Positions 48,312 through 58,100 of a stretch of DNA of 64,000 bases are shown here, piece by piece. The stretch comes from Sphingorhabdus sp. M41. Lineage in GTDB: Bacteria; Pseudomonadota; Alphaproteobacteria; Sphingomonadales; Sphingomonadaceae. A model generated the notes under the pieces. The model had not been told where the DNA came from. It searched no databases and was given only the letters and a program-made list of their open reading frames with translations. The stretch is taken from contig NZ_CP014545.1 in assembly GCF_001586275.1 (NCBI RefSeq), positions 1,266,501 to 1,330,500 on the forward strand, in the 5' to 3' direction. Numbering within the stretch: position 1 is the stretch's first letter; each line of letters opens with the position of its first letter. The translations under genes were made by a program, and so were the position numbers.

Positions 48312-48704
48312 ATGTTTCTTTTTCTCACCGTCCTTCAAGCCATTGTAGCCGCCATGCTGGTTGGTGTCATATTGATGCAGAAATCCGAAGGCGGCGGACT
48401 GGGTGTCGGCGGCTCTCCGTCGGGCATGATGTCGGCGCGCGGCGCAGCGGATTTGCTGACCCGGACGACATCGGTTCTGGCGGTATTATTTGTCGCCTTG
48501 TCGATCACGCTGGCGGTTCTGGCTGCTGCGGAAGGCAAGGTTGAATCGATTGACCAGAGTCTGCAACGCGATACGGCGCCGATTTCCGCTCCGGCTGATG
48601 ATGTGCCTCTGGTCGGCGACGATCCACTGGCGGCAGCCGCTGCAGCAGCGGCAGAAGAAGCACCAGCAACCAGCACGGACGGTTCGATTCCGCTCGACCA
48701 ATAA
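48312..48704 (+). CDS. secG: Preprotein translocase subunit SecG
   Basis: 130 residues. Two membrane helices (about 2-22 and 53-73) with the conserved ILMQKSEGGGLGVGG between them, the SecG signature. The tail after residue 80 is Ala/Asp/Pro-rich and variable. It assists SecYE protein export. The gene lies between tpiA and pyrG; the 245 bases upstream hold its promoter but I found no clear element. Confidence 0.93.
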   Translation: MFLFLTVLQAIVAAMLVGVILMQKSEGGGLGVGGSPSGMMSARGAADLLTRTTSVLAVLFVALSITLAVLAAAEGKVESIDQSLQRDTAPISAPADDVPLVGDDPLAAAAAAAAEEAPATSTDGSIPLDQ

Positions 48705-48882
48705 GTTTTCTCAACGCTTTCGACAGAGTTTGATTCTCCAGGTGTCACAGCTGTAGCTGTGAACGTTGGTTTGTTAACCGCTCAATGAGCGGAAAATGAC
48801 CATCTCCTAATAATATTTATTTCGCTTTTCCGGATTCGCGGGATTGCCATATGTGGGGTTAACGGCTTAAGCCTTTTCTCCC
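48705..48882. other. pyrG leader region with two small hairpins
   Basis: Between secG and pyrG are TCACAGCTGTAGCTGTGA (7-bp stem) and CCGCTCAATGAGCGG (6-bp stem), then an A/T-rich stretch. These could be a terminator-like or regulatory leader, but no long U run follows either hairpin. No riboswitch was recognised. Confidence 0.35.
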
Positions 48883-50514
48883 ATGGCGCGATATATTTTC
48901 ATTACCGGCGGTGTGGTTTCCTCTCTTGGCAAAGGTCTGATGGCGGCGAGCCTCGGCGCTCTGTTGCAGGCTCGCGGATATTCCGTGCGAATCCGGAAAC
49001 TCGACCCCTATCTCAACGTTGATCCGGGCACGATGTCGCCCTATCAGCATGGCGAAGTCTATGTCACCGACGACGGGGCGGAGACCGACCTCGATCTCGG
49101 CCATTATGAGCGCTTTACCGGCGTTCCTTCGTTGCAGTCCGACAATGTCACCTCGGGCCGAATCTATCAATCGATCATCACCAAGGAGCGCCGTGGCGAC
49201 TATCTCGGTGCGACGGTACAGGTCATTCCGCACGTCACAGATGCGATCCAGGAATTTGCCGAAGACAAGCTGGATGGCATAGATTTCGTGCTGTGCGAAA
49301 TTGGCGGCACGGTTGGCGACATTGAAAGCCTGCCGTTTATCGAAGCGATTCGACAGTTGCGCAACAAGGTTGGCCGGGACAATGCAATTTCCGTCCATGT
49401 CACGCTGGTGCCTTATATTGCCGCGGCCGGTGAACTGAAAACAAAGCCAACACAGCACAGCGTCCGGGAATTGACATCGCTGGGTATCCAGCCGGACATA
49501 TTGCTCTGCCGCTGCGAGCATCCGCTGCCCGAAAGCGAACGGGCCAAGATCGCTCAATTCTGTAATGTCAGGAAAGAATCGGTGATCCCGGCTCTGGACG
49601 CGAGCAATATCTATAACGTGCCGTTGCAATATCATAGGGAAGGTCTGGACCGGGAGGTGCTGCGCGCCTTTTCCATCGATGATGCGCCGGAGCCTGACTT
49701 GTCACGCTGGTACGATGTGATGGAGCGGATCGAACATCCGGAAGGCGAAGTGATTGTCGGCGTGGTCGGCAAATATGTCGGCTTGCAGGACGCTTATAAA
49801 TCGCTCCAGGAAGCGCTTTTTCATGGTGGCCTGGCTAATCGGGTGAAAGTGCAGGTTCGTTGGCTCGATGCGGAAATGTTCGAGAATGAAGAGGATCTGG
49901 CCACCAAACTGGAGCCGCTTCACGCGATTCTTGTGCCGGGTGGCTTTGGCGAACGGGGCAGCGAAGGCAAGATCGGTTCGGTCAAATTTGCCCGGGAAAA
50001 TGACATTCCGTTTTTCGGTATCTGTCTCGGCATGCAAATGGCCTGCGTCGAAGCGGCCCGCAATCTGGCCGGCATTGACACGGCGTCGACAACCGAATTT
50101 GGTGAAACCGAAGAGCCGGTCGTGGGGCTGATCACCGAATGGATGACCGAAGAAGGTCTGCAAAAACGGGAAGCCGGTGGCGATATGGGCGGTACCATGC
50201 GACTCGGAGCTTATGATGCGATGTTGCAGCCCGGCTCAAAAATCAGCGAAATTTATGGCAGCCGCGAAATCAGTGAACGCCACCGCCACCGCTATGAGGT
50301 AAACAAGGGCTATGTCGAACGGCTGGAGAAAACCGGTCTGATCTTTTCGGGCATGTCTCCTGATGGCGAGTTGCCGGAAACCGTTGAACGACCGGACCAT
50401 TGCTGGTTTGTCGGCGTCCAGTTTCATCCGGAACTGAAAAGCAAACCTTTCGATCCCCATCCGCTTTTTGCGTCTTTCATTGCTGCGGCATTGCAGCAAA
50501 GCCGTCTCGTTTAG
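48883..50514 (+). CDS. pyrG: CTP synthase
   Basis: 543 residues. Aminates UTP to CTP using glutamine. The N-terminal synthetase domain starts [18 protein letters not shown], with [21 protein letters not shown] and [14 protein letters not shown]. The C-terminal class I amidotransferase domain has [11 protein letters not shown], the catalytic Cys in [17 protein letters not shown], and His/Glu in [10 protein letters not shown]. Confidence 0.98.
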   Translation: MARYIFITGGVVSSLGKGLMAASLGALLQARGYSVRIRKLDPYLNVDPGTMSPYQHGEVYVTDDGAETDLDLGHYERFTGVPSLQSDNVTSGRIYQSIITKERRGDYLGATVQVIPHVTDAIQEFAEDKLDGIDFVLCEIGGTVGDIESLPFIEAIRQLRNKVGRDNAISVHVTLVPYIAAAGELKTKPTQHSVRELTSLGIQPDILLCRCEHPLPESERAKIAQFCNVRKESVIPALDASNIYNVPLQYHREGLDREVLRAFSIDDAPEPDLSRWYDVMERIEHPEGEVIVGVVGKYVGLQDAYKSLQEALFHGGLANRVKVQVRWLDAEMFENEEDLATKLEPLHAILVPGGFGERGSEGKIGSVKFARENDIPFFGICLGMQMACVEAARNLAGIDTASTTEFGETEEPVVGLITEWMTEEGLQKREAGGDMGGTMRLGAYDAMLQPGSKISEIYGSREISERHRHRYEVNKGYVERLEKTGLIFSGMSPDGELPETVERPDHCWFVGVQFHPELKSKPFDPHPLFASFIAAALQQSRLV

Positions 50515-50646
50515 GCACATAAAACAATTGTTTTCGCTAGATGTTGGCAGATGTCGAATCTGTCCAATATATTTTACAGGATGTGACTATTGTCACGCGA
50601 ATACGGTGCAAGGGAGCTGGCAAAAGCTTCCAGACAGGACCGAGGG

Positions 50647-51342
50647 ATGGGTGCAGTGAAAGCCGAAGAACTGGCAAACATATTGGCCGACCATAGTCTG
50701 TTTGCTGATTGTGACGAGGCCGAGTTGGCCGACTTGATATTGCGTGGGCATTTTGTGCAATATAAAAAAGGGGATGAATTAATAATGCAAGGCGATCCTG
50801 GAAACTCGCTCCTGATATTATTGTCAGGTAATGCGCGCACCAGCATGATCGCCAGCAATGGCTATGAAGTTGTTCTCGATTATGCGGAAGCCGGGCAGGT
50901 CCTCGGTGAAATCGCGCTACTCGACGGCGGCGAGCGGACGGCCAGCGTGACCGCCATCGAACCGACGTCGGCGCTTTCGATAACTCGGGAAGCCTTTGAA
51001 GAAATTCTGGAAAAACACAAAAGCATGGCGCTGCGGCTGCTGAAAGTCATGGCCAAGCGGATCCGCATGGCCAACAGCATGATCGAAGGTGATCGGGCGT
51101 ATACATCTGGTCCACGGCTGGCACGCTATCTGTTGAGGCTATCGGTAGTCGGCGCAGAAGAAGGGCGGCTGAAGCTGGACCTGAGCCAGAGCGAACTCGG
51201 TAACTTTGCCGGGATGTCGCGTGAACATATTAATCGGCAGCTGTCCGCCTGGTCGGAAGGCCAGATCGTGGCAGTGGAGAGCGGAAAGGTCCGGATATTG
51301 GACCATGCGACGCTTTCCAATATAGCCGAAGCAGATTCTTGA
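50647..51342 (+). CDS. Crp/Fnr family transcriptional regulator
   Basis: 231 residues. N-terminal cyclic-nucleotide-binding-type beta-barrel (about 15-125: LFADCDEAELADL, MQGDPGNSLLILLSGNART, GEIALLDGGERTASVTA), a long dimer helix, and a C-terminal helix-turn-helix (LDLSQSELGNFAGMSREHINRQL). No N-terminal Cys cluster, so not an oxygen-sensing FNR. ATG 50647 has AGGA 8-9 bases upstream; TTG 50590 is the longer alternative. Ligand and targets unknown. Confidence 0.88.
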   Translation: MGAVKAEELANILADHSLFADCDEAELADLILRGHFVQYKKGDELIMQGDPGNSLLILLSGNARTSMIASNGYEVVLDYAEAGQVLGEIALLDGGERTASVTAIEPTSALSITREAFEEILEKHKSMALRLLKVMAKRIRMANSMIEGDRAYTSGPRLARYLLRLSVVGAEEGRLKLDLSQSELGNFAGMSREHINRQLSAWSEGQIVAVESGKVRILDHATLSNIAEADS

Positions 51343-51385
51343 CGAAAATTGGCCTTTTGCGACCCGGGCTAATTATCGTCAAGAG

Positions 51386-51440
51386 TGACACCAAGCGGGT
51401 GTCAGGGGCAGTCGGATCCTCATCCGGCTGCCCCATTTCA
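51386..51440 (+). terminator. Tandem hairpins ending the Crp/Fnr gene
   Basis: TGACACCAAGCGGGTGTCA is followed at once by GGGGCAG...CTGCCCC (51405-51434) and then ATTTCATTTT. The second has a stem of about twelve pairs and a T-rich tail, consistent with a rho-independent terminator. Confidence 0.65.
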
Positions 51441-51453
51441 TTTTACAGCTGAT

Positions 51454-51490
51454 AAAAAAAGGCAGCCAGATTGCTCTGGCTGCCTCTGTT
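51454..51490 (-). terminator. Terminator of the hsp20 gene (bidirectional)
   Basis: GGCAGCCAGATTGCTCTGGC begins a 10-bp stem with a four-base loop, bounded by seven A's on the left and a T-rich run on the right. It lies 19 bases beyond the hsp20 stop on the minus strand. Confidence 0.85.
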
Positions 51491-51508
51491 TTTTGATGAA
51501 AGCCTGAC

Positions 51509-51988
51509 TTAGGCGGCCTTGTCTTCTTTCTTATTCCGCTTGTCAGCAATCTTGGTGACATTGTCGCCCTTGTTAATGGCGATTGTCTGCGGCCGCATCG
51601 CTTCCGGAATTTCCCGGACCAGGTCGATCACCAGCAGGCCATCGGCCAGCTCGGCATTCTCGACGCGGACGAAATCGGCGAGTTCGAAGCGCCGTTCAAA
51701 GTTGCGGTTGGCTATGCCCATGTGCAGGAATTGCTTGCCTTCATGGTCTTCGGCTTGCTTGTTGCCGGCCACGAGCAGCAAATTTTGCTGGGCGGTGATT
51801 TCGATTTCATCGTCCTTGAAGCCGGCGACGGCGAGCGTGATCCGATATTGATCTTCACCGCTGCGTTCGATGTTGAACGGCGGGTAATTCTCGGATTGCT
51901 GCGCGCGAGCATTATTTTCAAGAAGGTCGAACAGCCGGTCAAAACCTACGGTCGAGCGGCGGTATGGGGTAAAGTCAAAACGGTTCAT
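51509..51988 (-). CDS. Small heat-shock protein (Hsp20/IbpA family)
   Basis: 159 residues. ATP-independent holdase chaperone. The N-terminal FDRLFDLLENNARA precedes the alpha-crystallin domain: YPPFNIERSGEDQYRITLAV, GFKDDEIEITAQ, FLHMGIANRNFERRFELAD, and VENAELADGLLVIDLVREIPE. A basic tail ends the protein. A sigma-32-type promoter and a ROSE-like leader lie upstream, so it is expected to be heat-induced at both transcription and translation. Confidence 0.95.
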   Translation of the reverse strand: MNRFDFTPYRRSTVGFDRLFDLLENNARAQQSENYPPFNIERSGEDQYRITLAVAGFKDDEIEITAQQNLLLVAGNKQAEDHEGKQFLHMGIANRNFERRFELADFVRVENAELADGLLVIDLVREIPEAMRPQTIAINKGDNVTKIADKRNKKEDKAA

Positions 51989-51994
51989 ATCTAT

Positions 51995-52014
51995 ATCCTC
52001 TAAAATTGAGCAAT
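51995..52014 (-). promoter_or_regulatory. ROSE-like RNA thermometer hairpin at the hsp20 ribosome-binding site
   Basis: In the minus-strand transcript AUUGCUC pairs with AGAGGAU, the Shine-Dalgarno region, leaving one bulged G: A-U, U-A, U-G, (G), C-G, U-A, C-G, with loop AAUUUUA. The UYGCU-against-AGGA pairing with a bulged G is the signature of ROSE elements. Two further hairpins lie upstream: one with a CCGCA stem and TGCGG partner, and one pairing CATTCGGGTT with AACCGGATG. The fold was drawn by hand. Confidence 0.65.
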
Positions 52015-52086
52015 GTAAATTTGGACCCGCAAATGCGGCATCCGGTTCGTTGCTGTGAAACCCGAATGGCGTCTCACAACAATAAA

Positions 52087-52113
52087 GATATGATCAAGCT
52101 GCTGGATTTCAAG
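52087..52113 (-). promoter_or_regulatory. Sigma-32 (RpoH) heat-shock promoter of hsp20
   Basis: On the minus strand CTTGAAA (-35) is followed after 14 bases by CATATC (-10), close to the heat-shock consensus CTTGAAA-N(11-16)-CCATAT. It lies about 100 bases upstream of the hsp20 ATG, leaving room for the ROSE-like leader. Confidence 0.75.
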
Positions 52114-52159
52114 AGGAAGAAAAAGACAAATTCACAAGGGCTTAGAAAATAATCAGCGC

Positions 52160-52195
52160 AAAAAAAACGCCCGGATGCCAATAAGCACCCGGGCG
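52160..52195 (-). terminator. Orphan minus-strand terminator
   Basis: On the minus strand CGCCCGG...CCGGGCG with extra inner pairs is followed by eight T's, a strong rho-independent terminator. No annotated minus-strand gene ends here: hsp20 begins further on, and lolC is on the plus strand. Its likely client is an untranslated RNA starting to the right. Confidence 0.7.
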
Positions 52196-52370
52196 AAAAT
52201 GGTGACGAAATAATTCGCCCCCTGTTTTCCCGTCCTATTCAACGCCGCGTGTCCCCCAACATTTGGCGGAACCGGAAGGGATCCCTGAACCATGACCCGT
52301 TAATCGAGATGTTTGATTCTGTAACCATCTCTGATCGACTGACATAAATTTGTCATGATAAATTTGGGCG
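52196..52370 (-). ncRNA. Candidate small RNA ending at the orphan terminator
   Basis: The stretch of about 175 bases between the orphan terminator and the lolC upstream region has no ORF on the minus strand that I find convincing. The extent is approximate: a possible -10 (TATCAT) is near 52355, but no clear -35 is present. I match it to no known RNA family. Part of the same stretch must also hold the lolC promoter on the plus strand. Confidence 0.25.
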
Positions 52371-52495
52371 TTTCAGAAGATTGATCACTGCTTGTGTCTT
52401 ATCGGCAACAGCATATTTCCCACCATGCCACTTGCTTGCCCCGGCCAGCAACCGTAAAGGCAGGGAAACCTGATCCAAGGAAGTCGTCCCAAGTC

Positions 52496-53746
52496 ATGCT
52501 CCTATCCCGTTATGAATGGGTCATCGCAAAACGCTATCTGTTGCCCGGCAAGGGGGAAGGATTTATTTTCCTCGTTGCCAGTATCAGTCTGGTCGCAGTC
52601 ATGTTGGGCGTTGCCGCGTTGATCGTGGTGATGAGCGTCATGAATGGTTTCCGCGCGGAACTGTTTGACAAGATCGTCGGACTCAATGGCCATGCTGTTA
52701 TCCAGGGCTATGGGGGCCGTCTGCCGGATTGGCGCGAGTTGCTTGAGGAAACCCGCGAAACCAAGGGTGTGGTCTCCGCGTCACCGATGATTGAGCAGCC
52801 TTTGCTGACTACATTCAACGGACGAGTCGAGGCAGTGCTGGTGCGCGGCATGCTGGTGCCCGACATATTGAACAATGACACGCTGGACGGAAAAACTGTG
52901 GCCGGAGATTTGTCGCGCCTAGAGCCCGGCGCCGGGCGCGTCGGTATCGGCAGCCGCTTGGCAACAACACTAGGGGCACAGGTAGGAAGCCGGATCACTG
53001 TTATCAATCCGCAGGGTCGGTCCACGCCGTTCGGAACGATGCCACGAGAGATTGCCTATGAGGTGGCCGCGATATTCGAGGTCGGTGTCTATGATTATGA
53101 CAAGGCTTTGGTGATGATGCCGATGGAAGACGCTCAGACGTTACTTCTGCTGGGTGACCAGATCGGGATGATCGAGATCAAAACAGATGATGCTGACAAT
53201 GTCGGGAAAATTATTGCACCCCTGGTGCCCAGGGTAGCTGATCGCGGCGTTATCACCGACTGGCAGACGATGAACGCTTCCCTGTTTGAAACGCTGCAGG
53301 TCGAGCGGGTGGTGATGTTCGTGATCCTGTCGATCATCATTTTGGTTGCCGTCTTCAACATATTGTCGTCGCTGATCATGTTGGTGCGCGCAAAAACCAG
53401 AGACATAGCAATCCTCCGCACCATGGGTGCGTCGCGAGCGTCACTGGTGCGGATTTTCGTCACTGTCGGAACCGCCATCGGCACGCTCGGAATAGCCGCG
53501 GGAATCGTGCTCGGCCTGATTGCGATATATTTCCGCCAAAATGTAATCAATTTCGTTCAGATCATCACCGGGCAAAATCTTTGGGATCCGTCGATCCGCT
53601 TTCTGACCGAGTTGCCGGCGCGGACCGATCCGATGGAAGTCGTCGGTATCGCCGGACTGGCATTATTATTCAGTTTTCTGGCGACTCTCTATCCCGCCTA
53701 TAAGGCCGCCAGTACCGATCCGGTTCAGGTGCTTCGCTATGAGTGA
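52496..53746 (+). CDS. lolC: Lipoprotein-releasing ABC transporter permease (LolC/E)
   Basis: 416 residues. Releases outer-membrane lipoproteins from the inner membrane to LolA. One N-terminal helix (about 27-48; [19 protein letters not shown]), a large periplasmic MacB-like domain, then three helices (about 277-300, 320-345, 380-400). [14 protein letters not shown] is the conserved cytoplasmic coupling segment. ATG 52496 is chosen; the longer frame from 52394 has no family support. It overlaps lolD by eight bases. Confidence 0.92.
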   Translation: MLLSRYEWVIAKRYLLPGKGEGFIFLVASISLVAVMLGVAALIVVMSVMNGFRAELFDKIVGLNGHAVIQGYGGRLPDWRELLEETRETKGVVSASPMIEQPLLTTFNGRVEAVLVRGMLVPDILNNDTLDGKTVAGDLSRLEPGAGRVGIGSRLATTLGAQVGSRITVINPQGRSTPFGTMPREIAYEVAAIFEVGVYDYDKALVMMPMEDAQTLLLLGDQIGMIEIKTDDADNVGKIIAPLVPRVADRGVITDWQTMNASLFETLQVERVVMFVILSIIILVAVFNILSSLIMLVRAKTRDIAILRTMGASRASLVRIFVTVGTAIGTLGIAAGIVLGLIAIYFRQNVINFVQIITGQNLWDPSIRFLTELPARTDPMEVVGIAGLALLFSFLATLYPAYKAASTDPVQVLRYE

Positions 53747-54425
53747 CAAGACAATCGAAAAAACCGTCGAATTGCGCGATGTGAAGCGCAGCTTTGTGCA
53801 AGGCGACGTCGTGATCGAGGTGCTTCGCGGCGTAAATCTCGATATCCATGCGAATGAAATAGTCGCGCTGGTTGGCCCCTCTGGTTCGGGAAAGTCAACT
53901 TTATTGCAGGCGGTCGGATTGCTCGAAGGCGGCTTCGAAGGATCGATCAAGCTCAACGGCGAAGAGACCGCACAATTGCCAGCAAGCGGCCATACGCGGA
54001 TCAGGCGCGATTTGCTGGGTTTCGTATATCAGTTCCATCACCTGCTACCCGACTTTACCGCACTCGAAAATGTAGTGATGCCGCAACTGATTGCAGGGGT
54101 GAGCCAGAAAGCGGCCGAAGCACGAGCGGAAACACTTTTGCGCAGCCTGGGGCTGGGCGAGCGACTGGACCACAATCCCAGCAAATTATCCGGCGGTGAA
54201 CAACAGCGCGTTGCGGTTGCCCGCGCTCTGGCCAACGCCCCAAAACTGGTGCTGGCCGATGAGCCCACCGGTAATCTGGATGAAGCGACAGCCGATTTGG
54301 TTCTCGCTGAATTTATCGCACTGGTGCGGCAGGAAGGCAGTGCTGCATTGATCGCGACGCATAATGAACGCATGGCCGCCAAAATGGATCGGGTCGTCCG
54401 GCTCCATGAGGGAGTTTTAACCTAG
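53739..54425 (+). CDS. lolD: Lipoprotein-releasing ABC transporter ATP-binding protein
   Basis: 228 residues. ATPase partner of LolC/E. Walker [10 protein letters not shown] near residue 48, Q-loop [16 protein letters not shown], signature [15 protein letters not shown], Walker [13 protein letters not shown], and the switch His in ATHNERMA. It overlaps lolC, so both are made together. Confidence 0.96.
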   Translation: MSDKTIEKTVELRDVKRSFVQGDVVIEVLRGVNLDIHANEIVALVGPSGSGKSTLLQAVGLLEGGFEGSIKLNGEETAQLPASGHTRIRRDLLGFVYQFHHLLPDFTALENVVMPQLIAGVSQKAAEARAETLLRSLGLGERLDHNPSKLSGGEQQRVAVARALANAPKLVLADEPTGNLDEATADLVLAEFIALVRQEGSAALIATHNERMAAKMDRVVRLHEGVLT

Positions 54426-54523
54426 GTTTTTCAGGTCGAAACGAGATTGGCTTTGACTTTTTACGTGTGAGTATCAATCTGTGGGCGAGCAAAACCTAAA
54501 AAAACAAACGATGCGGGGCGCAT

Positions 54524-54997
54524 ATGAAGGTTACGGAATTTCAGGTGAAGCAAGCGGATGGTTCAATGGAGGACTTGTCCGCCCATCAGGGCAAAGTGCT
54601 TTTGATAGTGAACACCGCCTCGAAATGCGGGTTTACACCGCAATATGAGGGGCTCGAAAAACTGCACCAGGAATATCAGGACAAGGGTCTCGAAATACTG
54701 GCATTTCCCTGCAATCAATTCGGGAATCAGGAGCCTGGTGATGCCGAAGAAATAAAGAATTTCTGCTCGCTCAACTACGATGTCAGCTTTCCGTTAATGG
54801 GCAAGATTGATGTGAACGGCAATGATGCCGATCCACTCTGGAAATATTTGAAATCCGAAAAATCCGGTCTTCTCGGTTCCCGGATCAAGTGGAATTTCAC
54901 AAAGTTCCTGGTCGACCGCGAAGGCAATGTCGTTGCGCGCTACGGTCCGGCGGTGAAGCCGGAACAGCTGAAAAGCGAGATTGAAGCGCTCCTGTAA
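54524..54997 (+). CDS. Glutathione peroxidase family protein (Cys type)
   Basis: 157 residues. Reduces peroxides; thioredoxin fold. Catalytic Cys in NTASKCGFTPQYEGL (about 36-50), Gln/Asn in AFPCNQFGNQEPG, and Trp in IKWNFTKFLVDREG, completing the tetrad. Bacterial Cys-type members often use thioredoxin rather than glutathione. It stands alone between lolD and dnaE. Confidence 0.93.
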   Translation: MKVTEFQVKQADGSMEDLSAHQGKVLLIVNTASKCGFTPQYEGLEKLHQEYQDKGLEILAFPCNQFGNQEPGDAEEIKNFCSLNYDVSFPLMGKIDVNGNDADPLWKYLKSEKSGLLGSRIKWNFTKFLVDREGNVVARYGPAVKPEQLKSEIEALL

Positions 54998-55173
54998 GCG
55001 CCGCCGCCCGAGGCGATTGTTCGCCGCGATCAGATCCCGATCGTTTGAAACAGACGGGGGAACGCGATCCGAATTGGCGATCCGCCAACTATACTGTGGA
55101 CAAATAGTCGATAGTTAAGATTCTGGTCACGGTCAGCATATGCAAGACCTTATTATCACGCTAGTCTGACGCC

Positions 55174-58100
55174 ATGGTCCAAATCCCTTTCGTCCATCTT
55201 CGCGCCTTTTCTGCCTATACGATCCTCGACGGTGCGATGGAGCCGGCGGTTATCGGTGCTGCAGCAAAAGAGCGTGGTTTCCCGGCGGTTGCGCTTTGCG
55301 ACAGGATTGGCCTTTTCGCTTCAATGGCTTTTGATGACGGCTGTCGTTCGCAAGGCGTGCAGCCCATCACCGGTTGCTTCCTCAGAGTTGCGCGACCGGG
55401 CAGCGGCGACCCGGCCAAGCCGGTTCTGGATTGGCTCGCACTCTACGCGCAGGATGCGGAGGGATATGAAAATCTCTGCAAGCTGGTCTCAGCGTCCCAT
55501 CTCGATCGGCCCAACGAGCTGGAAGCGCATGTCGGGATGGATATGCTGGGAAATCACAGCGCCGGCTTGATCGCTTTGACCGGTGGCGGTGAAGGCGCGC
55601 TCGCCCGATTGATCGCGGAAGAACAGCAGTCGGAAGCCGAATCCTATCTTTCATTATTACAGGAATATTTTCCCGGACGGCTCTATATAGAACTGTCCCG
55701 CCGCGAAGATCCGGTCGAAATGGCTGCGGAATCCGGTCTCGTCACACTGGCTATGGATCGCGACATTCCTCTGGTCGCCACCAACCCGAGCTGTTTTTCC
55801 GATCCTGATTTTCACGAAGCCCATGATGCGATGAAATGTATCGCGCAGTCCGCTTATGTCGAAAATGGCGACCGCGAAAAACCATCCAAACATCTTTGGA
55901 TGAAAAGCGCACTGGTGATGGAGGATCTGTTCTCCGACATCCCGGAAGCGTTACAGAACACTGTGGTCATAGCGCAAAGATGTGCATTCTCGCCGCCGAA
56001 AAGAGATCCGATCCTGCCCAGTCTGGCCGGCGATCTGGCGGGAGAGATCGAGCAATTGCGCCGTGATGCCACCGCTGGTCTCGAAGCGCGCCTGGCAATT
56101 CTGGACTTGTCGGACGAGGATGAGCGGAAAGTTTACTTCGACCGTCTGCAATTCGAGCTTGATGTGATCGTCAGCATGGGATTTCCGGGCTATTTCCTGA
56201 TCGTTGCCGACTTTATCAAATGGGCGAAAGATCAGGATATTCCAGTCGGGCCGGGTCGTGGTTCGGGCGCTGGCTCGGTTGTCGCATGGGCGTTGACGAT
56301 CACCGATCTCGATCCGATCAAACTCGGCTTGCTGTTCGAACGTTTCCTCAATCCGGAACGGGTTTCGATGCCGGATTTCGATATCGATTTCTGTGAAACC
56401 CGGCGCGGTGAAGTCATTCGCTATGTGCAGGAAAAATACGGCGACCGGCAAGTTGCCCAGATCATCACCTTCGGAAAGCTGAAGGCGCGCGCCGTGCTGC
56501 GCGACGTCGGCCGGGTGCTGCAAATGCCTTATGGGCAAGTCGACCGGCTGACCAAATTGATACCCAATCATCCCACCGATCCCTGGGATTTGAAGCGCTC
56601 GCTCAACGGTATTTCGGAATTGGCGCAGGAATATAAGCAGGCGGACGTGAAGCGGCTGTTTGATCTGGCCATGAAGCTCGAAGGTCTGCCACGACACAGC
56701 TCGACCCATGCTGCCGGCGTGGTGATCGGTGATCGCCCGCTGGACCAGCTGGTGCCGCTATACCGCGATCCACGCTCGGATCTGCCGGTGACCCAGTTCG
56801 ACATGAAATTTGTCGAAAAAGCCGGGCTGGTGAAGTTCGACTTTCTGGGACTGAAGACTCTCTCCGTGCTGAAAAAGGGCGTCCAGCTGCTCGCAGAACG
56901 CGGCGTGGAAGTCGATCTGGATAGTCTCAGCTGGGAAGACGAGAAAGTCTTCGAGCTGCTTCAGCGCGGCGACACTGTCGGCGTGTTCCAGCTGGAATCG
57001 GAAGGCATGCGCCGCACGCTGGCGGCCGTGAAGCCGACCAATTTCGGTGATATTATCGCACTGGTTTCGCTCTATCGGCCAGGTCCGATGGACAATATTC
57101 CCCTGTTCGGCGACCGCAAGAACGACCGCGTCGAAATCGCCTATCCGCATCCGCTGCTGCAAGATATTCTCAAGGAAACCTACGGGATTTTTGTCTATCA
57201 GGAGCAGGTTATGCAGGCCGCGCAGATCATCGCCGGCTATTCGCTCGGCGAAGCAGATTTGCTGCGCCGGGCCATGGGCAAGAAAATCCAGGCGGAAATG
57301 GATGTCCAGCGCAAAAGGTTCGTGACGGGTGCCGCGGAAAACGGTTTGAACAGCGAGCAGGCCAATGAGCTGTTCGACTTGATCGACAAATTTGCCGGCT
57401 ATGGTTTCAACAAAAGCCACGCTGCCGCTTATGCGCTGCTCGCCTATCAGACCGCCTGGCTGAAGGCGCATCACCCGCATGAATTTTACGCGGCCTCGAT
57501 GTGCTTCGACATGCACCAGTCTGACAAGCTCAGCATCTTTGTCGACGATATGAAGCGGCTGGGCGTCACCGTATTGGGCCCCGCGATCAACAAGAGCCGG
57601 CCCAATTTTTCCGTCGAGGAACAGCCGGAAGCTTTGCTTGCCGTCCGCTATGCGCTGGCAGGTCTGAAAAATGTCGGCGAGAAGGCGATGCAGTCCCTGG
57701 TCGCCGAACGCGCCGAGGATGGCCCGTTCTCGTCGATCGAGGATTTTGCCAACCGGATTGACCCGCACGGCCTCAACAAGCGCCAGCTGGAAAGCCTTGC
57801 TTCGGCCGGTGCGTTTGATGATCTGGAACCCAATCGCGCCGCGATTTATGACGGCGCAGACATGATCCTGTCGGTCGCCAATAGCGCTGCCGACGCGCGT
57901 GAAAGCGGGCAGGGCGGCCTGTTCGGAGAAGGCAGCGCCGGCGGCGAAATGCAGGCGATACGATTGCCGGAGAACAGCAACTGGTCGCTCAACGAGGTCA
58001 TGATCCATGAACGCGATGCCTTCGGCTTCTATTTCTCCTCGCATCCGGTTTCCCAGTTCCAGGCGGTTGCCGCTTCGCTAGGCGCGCAGACTTATGCCAG

